NCBI RefSeq assembly: GCF_001296045.1
Contig: NZ_LJHS01000018.1
Span: 124,001-188,000, forward strand
Reading direction: 5' to 3'
From: Rhizobium sp. AAP43
Lineage (GTDB): Bacteria; Pseudomonadota; Alphaproteobacteria; Rhizobiales; Rhizobiaceae
DNA: 64,000 nt
Shown: positions 1 through 8,175 of the stretch, piece by piece
Numbering within the stretch: the stretch's first letter is position 1
Layout: each line of letters begins with the position of its first letter
Position numbers and translations under genes: made by a program
Notes under the pieces: model-generated
What the model saw: only the letters and a program-made list of their open reading frames with translations
The model's database searches: none
What the model was told of the DNA's origin: nothing

Positions 1-1
1 C

Positions 2-337
2 TATGGTGAGTGCGGCGGCTATATGGTGCTGGGCGAGGGGCTGATTGACGCCGCCGGCACGCGCCACGCCATGCTCGGCTTATTGCCGCTGGTCACCAGT
101 TTCGCCGAGCGCAAGCGGCATCTCGGCTACCGCCGCCTCCGCTCTCTCGCGCCGGATCTTTTTGATGGCTGCTACACCGCCCATGAGTTTCACTATTCGA
201 CCATTGTCGAGGAATGTCAGGCCGACCGGCTCTTTGACGCCACCGACGCGCTTGGTACCAACCTCGGACCCACGGGATTGCGGCGGGGTGCCGTCTGTGG
301 TTCCTACATGCACCTGATCGACAAGGCAGGAGCGTGA
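2..337 (+). CDS. cobB: Cobyrinate a,c-diamide synthase, C-terminal fragment
   Basis: This is the 3' end of a gene that starts before the window. The readable part opens with YGECGGYMVLG, the nucleophile Cys loop of a class I glutamine amidotransferase domain as found in CobB/CbiA, and ends with the conserved HEFHYS and GSYMH elements. CobB amidates the a and c carboxylates of (hydrogeno)cobyrinic acid, using glutamine and ATP, in the cytoplasm. The stop lies one base before the cobC start, so the two genes are translationally close. The identity is well supported by the amidotransferase loop and by the cob neighbours. The N-terminal ATP-binding half is outside the window. Confidence 0.85.
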   Translation, partial: YGECGGYMVLGEGLIDAAGTRHAMLGLLPLVTSFAERKRHLGYRRLRSLAPDLFDGCYTAHEFHYSTIVEECQADRLFDATDALGTNLGPTGLRRGAVCGSYMHLIDKAGA

Positions 338-338
338 G

Positions 339-1334
339 ATGAACGGCAGGATAACGCATGGTGGCGGTATTGCTGCAGCCGTCGCCATCCACGGCGGACG
401 GATCGAGGATTGGCTCGACCTGTCGACCGGCATCAATCCTTGCCCGCCCGCCTTGCCGGATATCCCCGCGCGGGCATGGCATCGTCTGCCGGATCAGGAG
501 TTGGAACTTGCGGCCCGTGAGGCGGCCCAGCGCTACTATGGGTCCGGTGATCGGTTGCCCTTGCCGGTGCCCGGCACACAGTCCGTCATCCAGCTCCTGC
601 CGCGTCTGGTGCCGGCCGGCGGCCGGGTTGCCATTCTCTCGCCGACCTATGGCGAATACCGTCGTGTCTTCGAGCTCGCTGGTTTTACTGTCGATGCGAT
701 GTCTGATCTTGACGAAGTCACGGAGCGCCATGCGCTTGTCGTGGTGGTCAACCCAAACAATCCGGACGGCCGCACTTTTCATCCGCAGCAACTCGCTCCG
801 CTCATCGAACAGCTCGGCCGACAGGGTGGTTACCTCGTTGTTGATGAGGCTTTCGGCGATGCCACACCGGAGATCACGATTGCCGCCACGGACGAACCTC
901 ATGTCATCGTCTTCAGGTCCTTCGGCAAATTCTTTGGTCTGGCGGGTATCCGCCTGGGTTTCGTCATTGCAGGCAAACCGATCGCGGAGCGTATGGCGGA
1001 TTGGCTCGGTCCCTGGGCTGTCTCAGGACCGGCCCTGACGCTCGCCACGCACCTTCTGTCTTCGGATGTCGAGCCAATCCATGCGCGTATCGCCGAGCGC
1101 TGGAACGGGCTCTACCAGGTCCTCAACCGTGCCGGTCTGGAGATTGCGGGCGCTGCGGGTCTGCTGACGCTGGTCCAGCATGAGAGAGCCGCCGAACTCC
1201 ACGAACATCTCTGTCGCCATCACATCCTGACGCGCCGGTTCGATTATCGGTCCGACTGGTTGCGCTTCGGTCTTGCCCCCGATACGGCCGGTGATGCCCG
1301 CCTCGCCGAGGCGCTCGACCGCTTTTCCCGGTGA
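339..1334 (+). CDS. cobC: L-threonine-phosphate decarboxylase CobC (PLP aminotransferase fold)
   Basis: The 331-residue protein has the fold-type I PLP architecture of CobC/CobD. It opens with the HGG and DLSTGINP elements typical of this family, carries VVNPNNPDG in the middle, and has a SFGKFFGLAGIRLG motif whose Lys197 should form the Schiff base with PLP. It decarboxylates threonine phosphate to aminopropanol phosphate, the linker of the lower ligand of cobalamin. It follows cobB by one base and cobD starts four bases after its stop, so the three genes form one operon. The name follows the Pseudomonas/rhizobial convention; the enterobacterial name of the same activity is CobD. Confidence 0.88.
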   Translation: MNGRITHGGGIAAAVAIHGGRIEDWLDLSTGINPCPPALPDIPARAWHRLPDQELELAAREAAQRYYGSGDRLPLPVPGTQSVIQLLPRLVPAGGRVAILSPTYGEYRRVFELAGFTVDAMSDLDEVTERHALVVVVNPNNPDGRTFHPQQLAPLIEQLGRQGGYLVVDEAFGDATPEITIAATDEPHVIVFRSFGKFFGLAGIRLGFVIAGKPIAERMADWLGPWAVSGPALTLATHLLSSDVEPIHARIAERWNGLYQVLNRAGLEIAGAAGLLTLVQHERAAELHEHLCRHHILTRRFDYRSDWLRFGLAPDTAGDARLAEALDRFSR

Positions 1335-1338
1335 CGCC

Positions 1339-2316
1339 ATGATACACATAGCCATCCTCGTCCTTGCGCTCATCCTCGATCGGGTTGTCGGGGATCCACC
1401 ATGGCTCTGGCGGCGTCTGCCGCATCCGGTCGTGATCTTCGGCAAGGCGATCGACGTCTTCGAAAGCCGTCTCAATGGATCAGATCGCTCTTATGAAAAT
1501 CGAAAGCTGAACGGCGTCGTCACAATTGTTGTTCTGCTGGCGCTTGCGAGCCTTTTCGGCTGGTTCCTGTCCTCGATCTTCTCTGCACTCGGACCGCTTG
1601 GATATCTGCTGGAAGCGGTCGTGGTTGCGGTCTTTCTCGCCCACAAAAGCCTCGGAGATCACGTCGAGGCTGTGCTGGATGGACTGCGTCGTGATGGACT
1701 TGAGGGCGGCCGGCTCGCCGTCTCGATGATCGTCGGCCGTGACCCTAAAGCGCTCGATACGTCTGGCGTGGTTCGGGCAGCGCTCGAAAGCCTGTCGGAG
1801 AACTTCGCCGACGGCGTCGTGGCCCCGGTCTTCTGGTATGCGGTCGCAGGCCTCCCCGGTCTCCTGGCCTACAAGATGTTGAATACTGCTGATTCGATGA
1901 TCGGTCACAAGAACGAGCGTTTTCGTGCTTTTGGCTGGGCATCGGCCCGGCTGGATGATGTCGCCAACTGGCCAGCAGCCCGGATATCGGCCATCTTGAT
2001 TGCCTTTGGTGCGGCCCTCCGGTTCGGTCCCGCAGCCGGTCGTCTTTCCTTATCGGTGGCCCTGCGTGATCACGGGCTGCACAGATCGCCGAATTCTGGC
2101 TGGCCGGAAGCCGCCATGGCTGGCGCTCTTGATCTTCAACTCGCCGGCCCCCGCGTCTATCAGGGGGAGCGTGTGAGCGAGCCAATGATGCACGCGGCGG
2201 GGAGGGAAGAGGCAAGGGCTGCCGATATCGTCAAGGGCCTGTGCGTGTTTCACGCGGCCTGGATCGGGCTTCTGGCCTCAACGCTTCTGCTTCTGGCGAT
2301 CATCTGCGCATTCTGA
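1339..2316 (+). CDS. cobD: Adenosylcobinamide-phosphate synthase CobD (CbiB family)
   Basis: The 325-residue membrane protein begins MIHIAILVLALILDRVVGDP, the usual CbiB start, with the conserved HPVV segment following. Several hydrophobic segments are visible (residues ~1-20, ~60-95, ~165-215 and the C-terminus), as is the SENFADGVVAPVFWYAVAGLPG motif region. CobD attaches aminopropanol phosphate to adenosylcobyric acid, which fits its position directly after cobC. I chose the ATG at 1339 because an upstream in-frame ATG would overlap cobC by about 60 bases and would add residues atypical of the family. The operon seems to end here, and convergent fnrN follows after 36 bases. Confidence 0.87.
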   Translation: MIHIAILVLALILDRVVGDPPWLWRRLPHPVVIFGKAIDVFESRLNGSDRSYENRKLNGVVTIVVLLALASLFGWFLSSIFSALGPLGYLLEAVVVAVFLAHKSLGDHVEAVLDGLRRDGLEGGRLAVSMIVGRDPKALDTSGVVRAALESLSENFADGVVAPVFWYAVAGLPGLLAYKMLNTADSMIGHKNERFRAFGWASARLDDVANWPAARISAILIAFGAALRFGPAAGRLSLSVALRDHGLHRSPNSGWPEAAMAGALDLQLAGPRVYQGERVSEPMMHAAGREEARAADIVKGLCVFHAAWIGLLASTLLLLAIICAF

Positions 2317-2352
2317 GAATGCCTGACGCTGAGCGACCCGAGCCAGAAAAGA

Positions 2353-3087
2353 TCAGCGATCAGCGTCTATGCCTGCCGAATCGCGCAGTCGGTCCAGCTT
2401 CGGCACGATCACATGGCGATTGTTCTCGATCACGATCACCCCGTCCTTGCGCAGTTTGGTCATCTGCCGGCTGACGGTTTCGATGGTCAGCCCGAGGAAG
2501 TCGGCGATATCCGCGCGTGACAGTGGCAGATCAAACGTTTGCGCGTGGCCGTGTTCCGGATCGATATGTGTGGCGATCAGATAGAGAAAGCTCGCCACCT
2601 TTTCCTGGGCGGTCTTGCGGCCAAGCGTCAGCATCCAGTCGCGCGCTTCGTCGAGCTCCTTCAGCGACTGGCTGTGCAGCTTGCGCTCCATATCGGGGAC
2701 TTCGCCGAGCATCCGATCGACAACGTGGCGCGGGAAGGAACAGATCTCTGTGTCCGTCGCAGCTTCCGCTGTCATCGTGCTTTCGCCCTGGAAGGGGCGA
2801 CCGAGGAAGTCAGGCGCAAACTGCAGTCCGACAATCTGCTGCCGGCCGTCTGCCATCATCTTCGAGAGCTTGATGACGCCTTTGAGAATGTTGCTGTAGC
2901 TGCCGACCAGTTCGCCTTGGCCAATCACTTCGTTACCGCAATCAACGCGACGGCGAACCGAATGCTTGTTGAGTTCTGTCAGCTGGCTTGCGGTCAATAC
3001 GGAGCACAGTCCGCCATGACGCGCTTCGCAGGAACGACAAACCGCCGGCGCTTCGCACTCCGGCAGATGTTTACGATATGTGTCCAT
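2353..3087 (-). CDS. fnrN: FnrN-type oxygen-sensing Crp/Fnr transcription regulator
   Basis: The 244-residue protein has an N-terminal cysteine cluster C17-x2-C20-x7-C28 plus a distant C116. This is the four-Cys pattern that holds the oxygen-labile [4Fe-4S] cluster in FNR. A cyclic-nucleotide-type beta-barrel follows, and near residue 190-220 there is a helix-turn-helix with ETVSR, whose Glu, Ser and Arg read TTGAT half-sites in FNR. The cysteines separate it from rhizobial FixK, which lacks them, so this protein should sense oxygen directly. Likely targets in the window are hemN, ccoNOQP and fixGHIS, each preceded by an anaerobox. The box at 3194 could also serve fnrN itself. Confidence 0.9.
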   Translation of the reverse strand: MDTYRKHLPECEAPAVCRSCEARHGGLCSVLTASQLTELNKHSVRRRVDCGNEVIGQGELVGSYSNILKGVIKLSKMMADGRQQIVGLQFAPDFLGRPFQGESTMTAEAATDTEICSFPRHVVDRMLGEVPDMERKLHSQSLKELDEARDWMLTLGRKTAQEKVASFLYLIATHIDPEHGHAQTFDLPLSRADIADFLGLTIETVSRQMTKLRKDGVIVIENNRHVIVPKLDRLRDSAGIDADR

Positions 3088-3193
3088 GGTCGAGCCGTCC
3101 CATCAACCGTCCAGCCCTCAATGGACCGCCGGTTTAGCGCCCTGTCGCGCTGCCGAGTTTCGCTGAACTCTACGTGATCAACCTAACATCGAA

Positions 3194-3207
3194 TTGATCG
3201 AAGTCAA
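3194..3207. promoter_or_regulatory. Anaerobox (FNR/FixK site) between fnrN and hemN
   Basis: TTGATCGAAGTCAA matches the consensus TTGAT-N4-ATCAA at nine of ten fixed positions. It lies 67 bases before the hemN ATG, where an FNR-type activator could act, and about 107 bases upstream of the divergent fnrN start. A second isolated half-site, ATCAA, is visible at 3177-3181 but its partner half is poor. Confidence 0.8.
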
Positions 3208-3274
3208 AGGGTGGATCCAGTTCCTGCGCTATCTTTGGTCGCAGTCTCGATACAGATCCTGGGTCCCGTGCGCC

Positions 3275-4624
3275 ATGCAAAATTCGCTCCTGTCCAAATA
3301 TTCCGGTGCGGTTCCGCGCTATACCAGTTATCCGACGGCCCCGCATTTCCACGAGGGGGTCGACTGCGGCATATATACACAGTGGCTGAAGGCGGTGACC
3401 GGACGCGAGCGCATCTCGCTCTATTTGCACATCCCTTATTGTGATCGGCTTTGCTGGTTCTGCGCCTGCCACACCAAACATACGCTGAAATACGAGCCAA
3501 TAGCGATCTATCTGGAATCGTTGAAGAAGGAGATTGCCGCTGTCGGTGCGATCGTCACTTCGGAAGCGGAGGTTACGGCCGTACATTTCGGCGGCGGATC
3601 ACCCACCATGCTGCGCCCCGAAGACATGATTGGCCTGATGGATGCGCTAAAGGCAGCCTTCCATTTTGCCAGTGATGTTGAGATCAGTGTCGAAATGGAT
3701 CCGAACGACCTGGATGAGCCACGCTATGATGCGCTCGCGGCCATTGGCATGACGCGCGCAAGTCTCGGCGTTCAGGACTTCCACCCAGACGTGCAGCGGG
3801 CGATCAATCGAATTCAAACCTTCGATCACACCAAGTCGGTGGTTAAGGCCGTGCGGGCGCGGGGCGTCCATTCGGTCAATTGCGACATTCTCTACGGATT
3901 GCCACACCAGACGGAAGCCACGCTGACCGACACTGTGAATGACATCCTGTCGCTCAAGCCCGACCGCATTGCGCTTTTCGGCTACGCGCATGTGCCTTGG
4001 ATGAAGAAGCACCAGACGATGATCCGGGAAGATATCCTGCCGGGTCTTGAGGAGCGGTTCGCCCAGATGAGCCTCGCAGCAGCGATGCTCGTGGCGGCAG
4101 GCTATGAGCCAGTCGGCATCGACCACTTCGCGCTTCCCACCGATTCGATGGCCGTCGCGGCAAGGGAAGGGCGCCTCAAGCGCAATTTCCAGGGATATAC
4201 GGAGGATGCGGCCGAGGTCCTGATCGGGCTCGGTGCCTCCTCCATCGGCCAGTTACCTGGAGGATATGTGCAAAACATGCCGGCAACCGGCGAATATCAG
4301 CGTATGGCCGACGGCCAGGGCTTGGCGACTGTGCGCGGCGTAGCGCTCACCGAGGACGACCGCATGCGCCGGACCGTGATCGAGGAGATCATGTGCCGTT
4401 TCGCACTGAACTTTGACGCGCTCAGAGACGCTTTTGGTCCACTCGCAACAGATGTTGTCGCCGAAGCGCGCAGCTTTGCAGCCGGCAATCGCGACGGTAT
4501 CTGTCGCATCGAAGGCGAGCTTTTCGTCATCACGGACGCCGGTCGACCCTTTGCGCGCACAATAGCCGCCGTCTTCGACAGCTATCTTTCCAACGGCAAA
4601 GGGCGGCATTCGGTTGCTGTTTAG
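3275..4624 (+). CDS. hemN: Oxygen-independent coproporphyrinogen III oxidase
   Basis: This 449-residue radical-SAM enzyme oxidatively decarboxylates coproporphyrinogen III to protoporphyrinogen IX without O2, supplying haem under microaerobic conditions. Cysteines C56-x3-C60-x2-C63, followed by C65, form the HemN iron-sulfur motif (HIPYCDRLCWFCACH). The N-terminus reads MQNSLLSKYSG with the family hallmark VPRYTSYPTAP soon after, which fixes the start at 3275 rather than at upstream in-frame codons. The C-terminal HemN domain (residues ~360-440) is present. The anaerobox upstream and the divergent fnrN indicate induction by low oxygen, matching the haem demand of the cbb3 oxidase downstream in the window. 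Confidence 0.93.
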   Translation: MQNSLLSKYSGAVPRYTSYPTAPHFHEGVDCGIYTQWLKAVTGRERISLYLHIPYCDRLCWFCACHTKHTLKYEPIAIYLESLKKEIAAVGAIVTSEAEVTAVHFGGGSPTMLRPEDMIGLMDALKAAFHFASDVEISVEMDPNDLDEPRYDALAAIGMTRASLGVQDFHPDVQRAINRIQTFDHTKSVVKAVRARGVHSVNCDILYGLPHQTEATLTDTVNDILSLKPDRIALFGYAHVPWMKKHQTMIREDILPGLEERFAQMSLAAAMLVAAGYEPVGIDHFALPTDSMAVAAREGRLKRNFQGYTEDAAEVLIGLGASSIGQLPGGYVQNMPATGEYQRMADGQGLATVRGVALTEDDRMRRTVIEEIMCRFALNFDALRDAFGPLATDVVAEARSFAAGNRDGICRIEGELFVITDAGRPFARTIAAVFDSYLSNGKGRHSVAV

Positions 4625-4729
4625 GCAACACTGAAGTCGCAAATTTCGCTGCTGCGCAAAACGGCCATTGGCATTTCGAGCCGTTTTCCCTATGTGGAAC
4701 ACAGAATTTGAGACTTAAGAGGTACAGGC

Positions 4730-5008
4730 GTGACCGCTACATTCGACAAAGTTGCCGACATCATTGCTGAAACCAGCGAAATCGATCGCGAGTCGATTAC
4801 GCCGGAAAGCCACACGATTGATGACCTCGGCATCGACAGCCTCGACTTCCTCGACATCGTATTCGCGATCGACAAGGAATTTGGCATCAAGATCCCGCTC
4901 GAGCAGTGGACGCAGGAAGTCAACGAAGGCAAGGTTTCGACCGAAGAATACTTCGTTCTGAAGAACCTCTGCTCCAAGATCGACGAATTGCGGGCTGCCA
5001 AGGGCTGA
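4730..5008 (+). CDS. acpXL: Acyl carrier protein for very-long-chain lipid A acyl group
   Basis: The 92-residue acidic carrier protein has the phosphopantetheine attachment motif GIDSLDFLD with Ser37. Its length and the insertion near [14 protein letters not shown] match rhizobial AcpXL rather than the ~78-residue housekeeping AcpP. It carries the 27-hydroxyoctacosanoate chain (or the 25-hydroxy-C26 chain) while it is elongated and handed to LpxXL. Translation starts at GTG, with an AGAGGTA ribosome-binding site five bases upstream. It is the first gene of a six-gene operon. The ~105-base gap before it should hold the promoter, but I cannot assign -35/-10 elements with confidence. Confidence 0.93.
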   Translation: MTATFDKVADIIAETSEIDRESITPESHTIDDLGIDSLDFLDIVFAIDKEFGIKIPLEQWTQEVNEGKVSTEEYFVLKNLCSKIDELRAAKG

Positions 5009-5033
5009 TCCGCCTGGAAAGGCGGAGATCGTC

Positions 5034-5507
5034 ATGCTGCTTGAATATTTCCAGATGATTGACAAGGTCGAGAGCGTGGATCTCGGCCTTGGTCGTTTGA
5101 AGGCCACCTCGGTCGTGCCGATGGAAAGCCCCGTGTTCGAGGGGCATTTCCCGGGCATGCCGCTGGTGCCCGGCGTCCTTCTGATCGAAACCATGGCGCA
5201 GGCCTCCGGCATGTTGTTGCTGGCGGTCAAGGATTTCGGGGCGATGCCTTTCCTTATGTCGGTGGATGGTGCCAAGATGCGCACCTTCGTCGAGCCTGGT
5301 GCGGTCCTCGAAATCGAGGCGGAGCTTGAGCACGACGGATCCGGTTTCGCAGTGACCAAGGCGCGCATCACGAGTGGCGGCAAGAAGGTCTGCGATGCGC
5401 AGCTCAAGCTACGCACAATGCCCTTTTCGGAAGTGCCGCTCGCACCCATCGTGCGCAAGCGCGCCGAGGAAATCGGGCTCCTGACGGCCATGGCCGCCGG
5501 GGCTTGA
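5034..5507 (+). CDS. fabZXL: 3-hydroxyacyl-ACP dehydratase of the VLCFA cluster
   Basis: The 157-residue single hot-dog-fold protein contains EGHFPGMPLVPGVLLIE, the FabZ active-site helix with the catalytic His in GHF and the following Glu in LLIE. It should dehydrate 3-hydroxyacyl-AcpXL to the trans-2-enoyl intermediate during elongation. It starts 26 bases after acpXL and is followed by 104 bases before the ketosynthase pair. FabZ enzymes are usually ~145-155 residues, so it is full length. The name follows the published rhizobial cluster order. Confidence 0.87.
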   Translation: MLLEYFQMIDKVESVDLGLGRLKATSVVPMESPVFEGHFPGMPLVPGVLLIETMAQASGMLLLAVKDFGAMPFLMSVDGAKMRTFVEPGAVLEIEAELEHDGSGFAVTKARITSGGKKVCDAQLKLRTMPFSEVPLAPIVRKRAEEIGLLTAMAAGA

Positions 5508-5611
5508 ACCCTTCATTGCACCCAGGCTGTGCGATCTGCTCTTGACCTTGGGGCCTTATTCGGGAAAACCCGCATTTTACGCCGGCAGAGCTGCCCGCGA
5601 AAGGATTGCAT

Positions 5612-6817
5612 ATGGCCAGACAACCGAATGACGTGGTGATCACAGGGATCGGGATCGTCACCTGCCACGGGACCGGCAAGGAGCCGCATGTTGCGCTTCT
5701 GTCCGCCGCTTCAGCACCGGAGCCGGTGCTCGAGACGGAAAAGTTCAAGCCGTATGTCGTGCATCGCCTGCCGGACATCGACTGGTCGACCCAGGTCGGT
5801 CGCAAGGACCAGCGGCAGATGGAGAACTGGCAGCGGCTCGGTGTCTTTGCAGCCGGTCTCGCGCTAGACGATGCCGGGATGAAGGATGACTTGGAAGCGT
5901 GCGGCTCCATGGATCTTATCGTAGCCGCCGGTGGTGGCGAACGTGACATTGCCGTTGACAGCCTGATCGTCGACGAAGCTTTGAAGCGCAATGATCGCGA
6001 GAAGCTTCTGATCGAGAAGCTGACCACCGAACTGCGCCCGACACTGTTCCTGGCGCAGTTGTCCAATCTCTTGGCCGGCAACATTTCCATCGTTCACAAG
6101 GTCACAGGCTCCTCGCGCACCTTCATGGGTGAGGAGTCGGCCGGCATTTCCGCAATCGAAACCGCATTTGCCCGGATCAAGGCGGGGCAGTCGACCCATA
6201 CGCTGGTCGGCGGTGCCTTCATCGCTGAGCGTGCCGATATCCTGCTTCTGGTCGAGGGCATCCGCGCCCATCAGACTGGGCCTTGGCAGCCCCTTTGGGC
6301 CCGCGATGGTTCTGAAGGCGGCGGCATGATCCTTGGTACAGTCGGCGCTTTCCTGGTCTTGGAATCGCGCGAACACGCCGAAGCCCGCGGCGCCCATGTT
6401 TACGCCGTGCTCGACGCGGTCGAAGGCGATCGCGGCAATCGCGACAATGGGCGTTTTGAACAGCGCCTCGAACGCATTGCGCCGGAAGCCTCTGCGCTGT
6501 CGGCTGCCGATACGCTCGTCTTCTCCGGCGCCTCCGGGCTTACTGATCTGACGCAACGTGAGAAGGCTGTCCTCGCGGAACGTTTTCCAGGCATGCCCAT
6601 CCGCGGTTTCGCCGGTTCGATCGGCCATTCGCTGGAAGCACAGTTTCCGGCAGGTCTGGCGCTCGCCGCTCTTGCAATAGACAGCGGCGCCATCGTTCCG
6701 GCTTTCGATCCGGCACATGAAGGTGCCCAGGCGACGCCCGCGAAACATGCCATCGTCTCGACGGTCGGATATGTGCGCGGCGAAGGCCTCGCCGTCCTGT
6801 CGTCCGACGCGCTGTAA
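5612..6817 (+). CDS. fabF2XL: Ketosynthase-like protein lacking the catalytic Cys (FabF2XL)
   Basis: This 401-residue protein has the thiolase fold of KAS II (VVITGIGIVT at the start; GRxEGGGMILGT-like segment in the middle; IGHSLEAQ near the end) but not its active site. Where FabF has ACxSG, this protein reads EESAG, so Glu175 stands at the nucleophile position. The NAHGTS His is replaced in FSGASG. The Lys before the last His motif is missing, and only the IGH histidine remains. That pattern resembles chain-length factors (KS-beta) of type II polyketide synthases. It lies ten bases before the intact ketosynthase gene, which suggests a heterodimer. The ATG at 5612 has a GAAAGGA site seven bases upstream. 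Confidence 0.85.
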   Translation: MARQPNDVVITGIGIVTCHGTGKEPHVALLSAASAPEPVLETEKFKPYVVHRLPDIDWSTQVGRKDQRQMENWQRLGVFAAGLALDDAGMKDDLEACGSMDLIVAAGGGERDIAVDSLIVDEALKRNDREKLLIEKLTTELRPTLFLAQLSNLLAGNISIVHKVTGSSRTFMGEESAGISAIETAFARIKAGQSTHTLVGGAFIAERADILLLVEGIRAHQTGPWQPLWARDGSEGGGMILGTVGAFLVLESREHAEARGAHVYAVLDAVEGDRGNRDNGRFEQRLERIAPEASALSAADTLVFSGASGLTDLTQREKAVLAERFPGMPIRGFAGSIGHSLEAQFPAGLALAALAIDSGAIVPAFDPAHEGAQATPAKHAIVSTVGYVRGEGLAVLSSDAL

Positions 6818-6827
6818 GGAGAGATCC

Positions 6828-8117
6828 ATGACCGACAACCGCTTCAAGGATCATCTTGGCCGCCCGATTGTTGCCGTCACCGGCATGGGTGTGATCACCT
6901 CGCTTGGCCAGGGATTGGCCGACAACTGGGGCAAGCTGACAGCCGGCCAGTCCGGTATTCACTACATCAAGCGCTTCGATACCGAAGGCATGTCGACCCG
7001 GATCGGCGGTACCGTCGATTTCGTCGCGGTGCCGGCCAACAATGCGGTCGAGCGTTCTTATGCGCTGGCACGCGAGACGGCGATCGAGGCGCTGGCCCAG
7101 GCCGGCATCAATGGCGATTTCAATGGTCCGCTCTTCCTGGCCGCCCCGCCGGTTGAACCGGAATGGCATGACCGCTTTGCTCTCGCCGAGCGCGCGCCGC
7201 CATCGACCGAGCCTGGCGATGCCTATGTACGTTTCCTTGCCGCCATGCGCGAAAGGCCGGATCCGGTCTTCCTCGAAGCCGTTCAGTTCGGGTCTATCTC
7301 GGAGCGCCTTGCTGACAAGTTCGGTACACGCGGCTTGCCGGTCACCCTGTCGACGGCCTGCGCGTCTGGCGCGACTGCGATCCAGCTCGGCGTCGAGGCG
7401 ATCCGCCAGGGACGCACGGAGCGCGCTTTGACGGTCGCAACGGACGGATCGATCAGCCCAGAAGCGGTAATCCGCTTTGCGCTTTTGTCCGCGCTTTCCA
7501 CCCAGAATGACCCGCCGGAAAAGGCATCGAAGCCGTTCAGCAAGGAGCGCGACGGTTTCGTGATCGCCGAAGGGGCTGCGACGCTGGTTCTCGAATCGTT
7601 GGAGGCGGCAATCGCCCGCGGCGCCAACGTCCTCGGCGTGATCAAGGGCTGCGGCGAAAAGGCCGATCATTTCCACCGCACGCGCTCGTCGCCGGACGGT
7701 GGCCCGGCCATCGCGACGATCAAGGCCGCACTCGCCGATGCCGGATTGTCGGAAGAAGCGATCGGTTACATCAATGCCCATGGAACATCGACGCCGGAAA
7801 ACGACAAGATGGAATATGGCGCCATGCTGTCGGTCTTTGGTGAGCGCCTGAAGGATGGCATTCCATGCTCGTCCAACAAGTCGATGATTGGCCATACCCT
7901 GACCGCCGCTGGCGCCGTCGAGGCGGTGTTCTCGATCCAGACCATGCTGACCGGCACCGTGCCGCCGACGATCAATTACACCAATCCCGACCCTTCGATC
8001 GTGCTCGACGTCGTGCCGAACGAAAAGCGGGAAGCTTCGGTTTCGGCGGTGCTTTCGAATTCCTTCGGCTTCGGCGGCCAGAACGCCAGCCTTGTCATGA
8101 CGCGAGAACCGGCGTAA
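6828..8117 (+). CDS. fabF1XL: Beta-ketoacyl-ACP synthase of the VLCFA cluster (FabF1XL)
   Basis: The 429-residue KAS II-type condensing enzyme has a complete active site: Cys178 in STACASG, His318 in NAHGTSTP, and Lys351/His356 in NKSMIGHT. It should condense malonyl-ACP with acyl-AcpXL to lengthen the lipid A secondary acyl chain beyond C18. The ATG at 6828 is preceded by AAGGAGAG. It directly follows the Cys-less paralogue fabF2XL, with which it may form the working synthase. The sequence keeps the usual FabF length with a modest N-terminal insertion (residues ~100-150). Confidence 0.9.
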   Translation: MTDNRFKDHLGRPIVAVTGMGVITSLGQGLADNWGKLTAGQSGIHYIKRFDTEGMSTRIGGTVDFVAVPANNAVERSYALARETAIEALAQAGINGDFNGPLFLAAPPVEPEWHDRFALAERAPPSTEPGDAYVRFLAAMRERPDPVFLEAVQFGSISERLADKFGTRGLPVTLSTACASGATAIQLGVEAIRQGRTERALTVATDGSISPEAVIRFALLSALSTQNDPPEKASKPFSKERDGFVIAEGAATLVLESLEAAIARGANVLGVIKGCGEKADHFHRTRSSPDGGPAIATIKAALADAGLSEEAIGYINAHGTSTPENDKMEYGAMLSVFGERLKDGIPCSSNKSMIGHTLTAAGAVEAVFSIQTMLTGTVPPTINYTNPDPSIVLDVVPNEKREASVSAVLSNSFGFGGQNASLVMTREPA

Positions 8118-8175
8118 TCGCCCTCGCATCAAGCTTATAGACCAGATTTGACGCCCAGGGGGCGAGGACAGAACC

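Noticed and set aside
3168..3181. Possible second anaerobox upstream of fnrN
   Set aside because: Only the ATCAA half matches; the other half (CTCTA) fits poorly.
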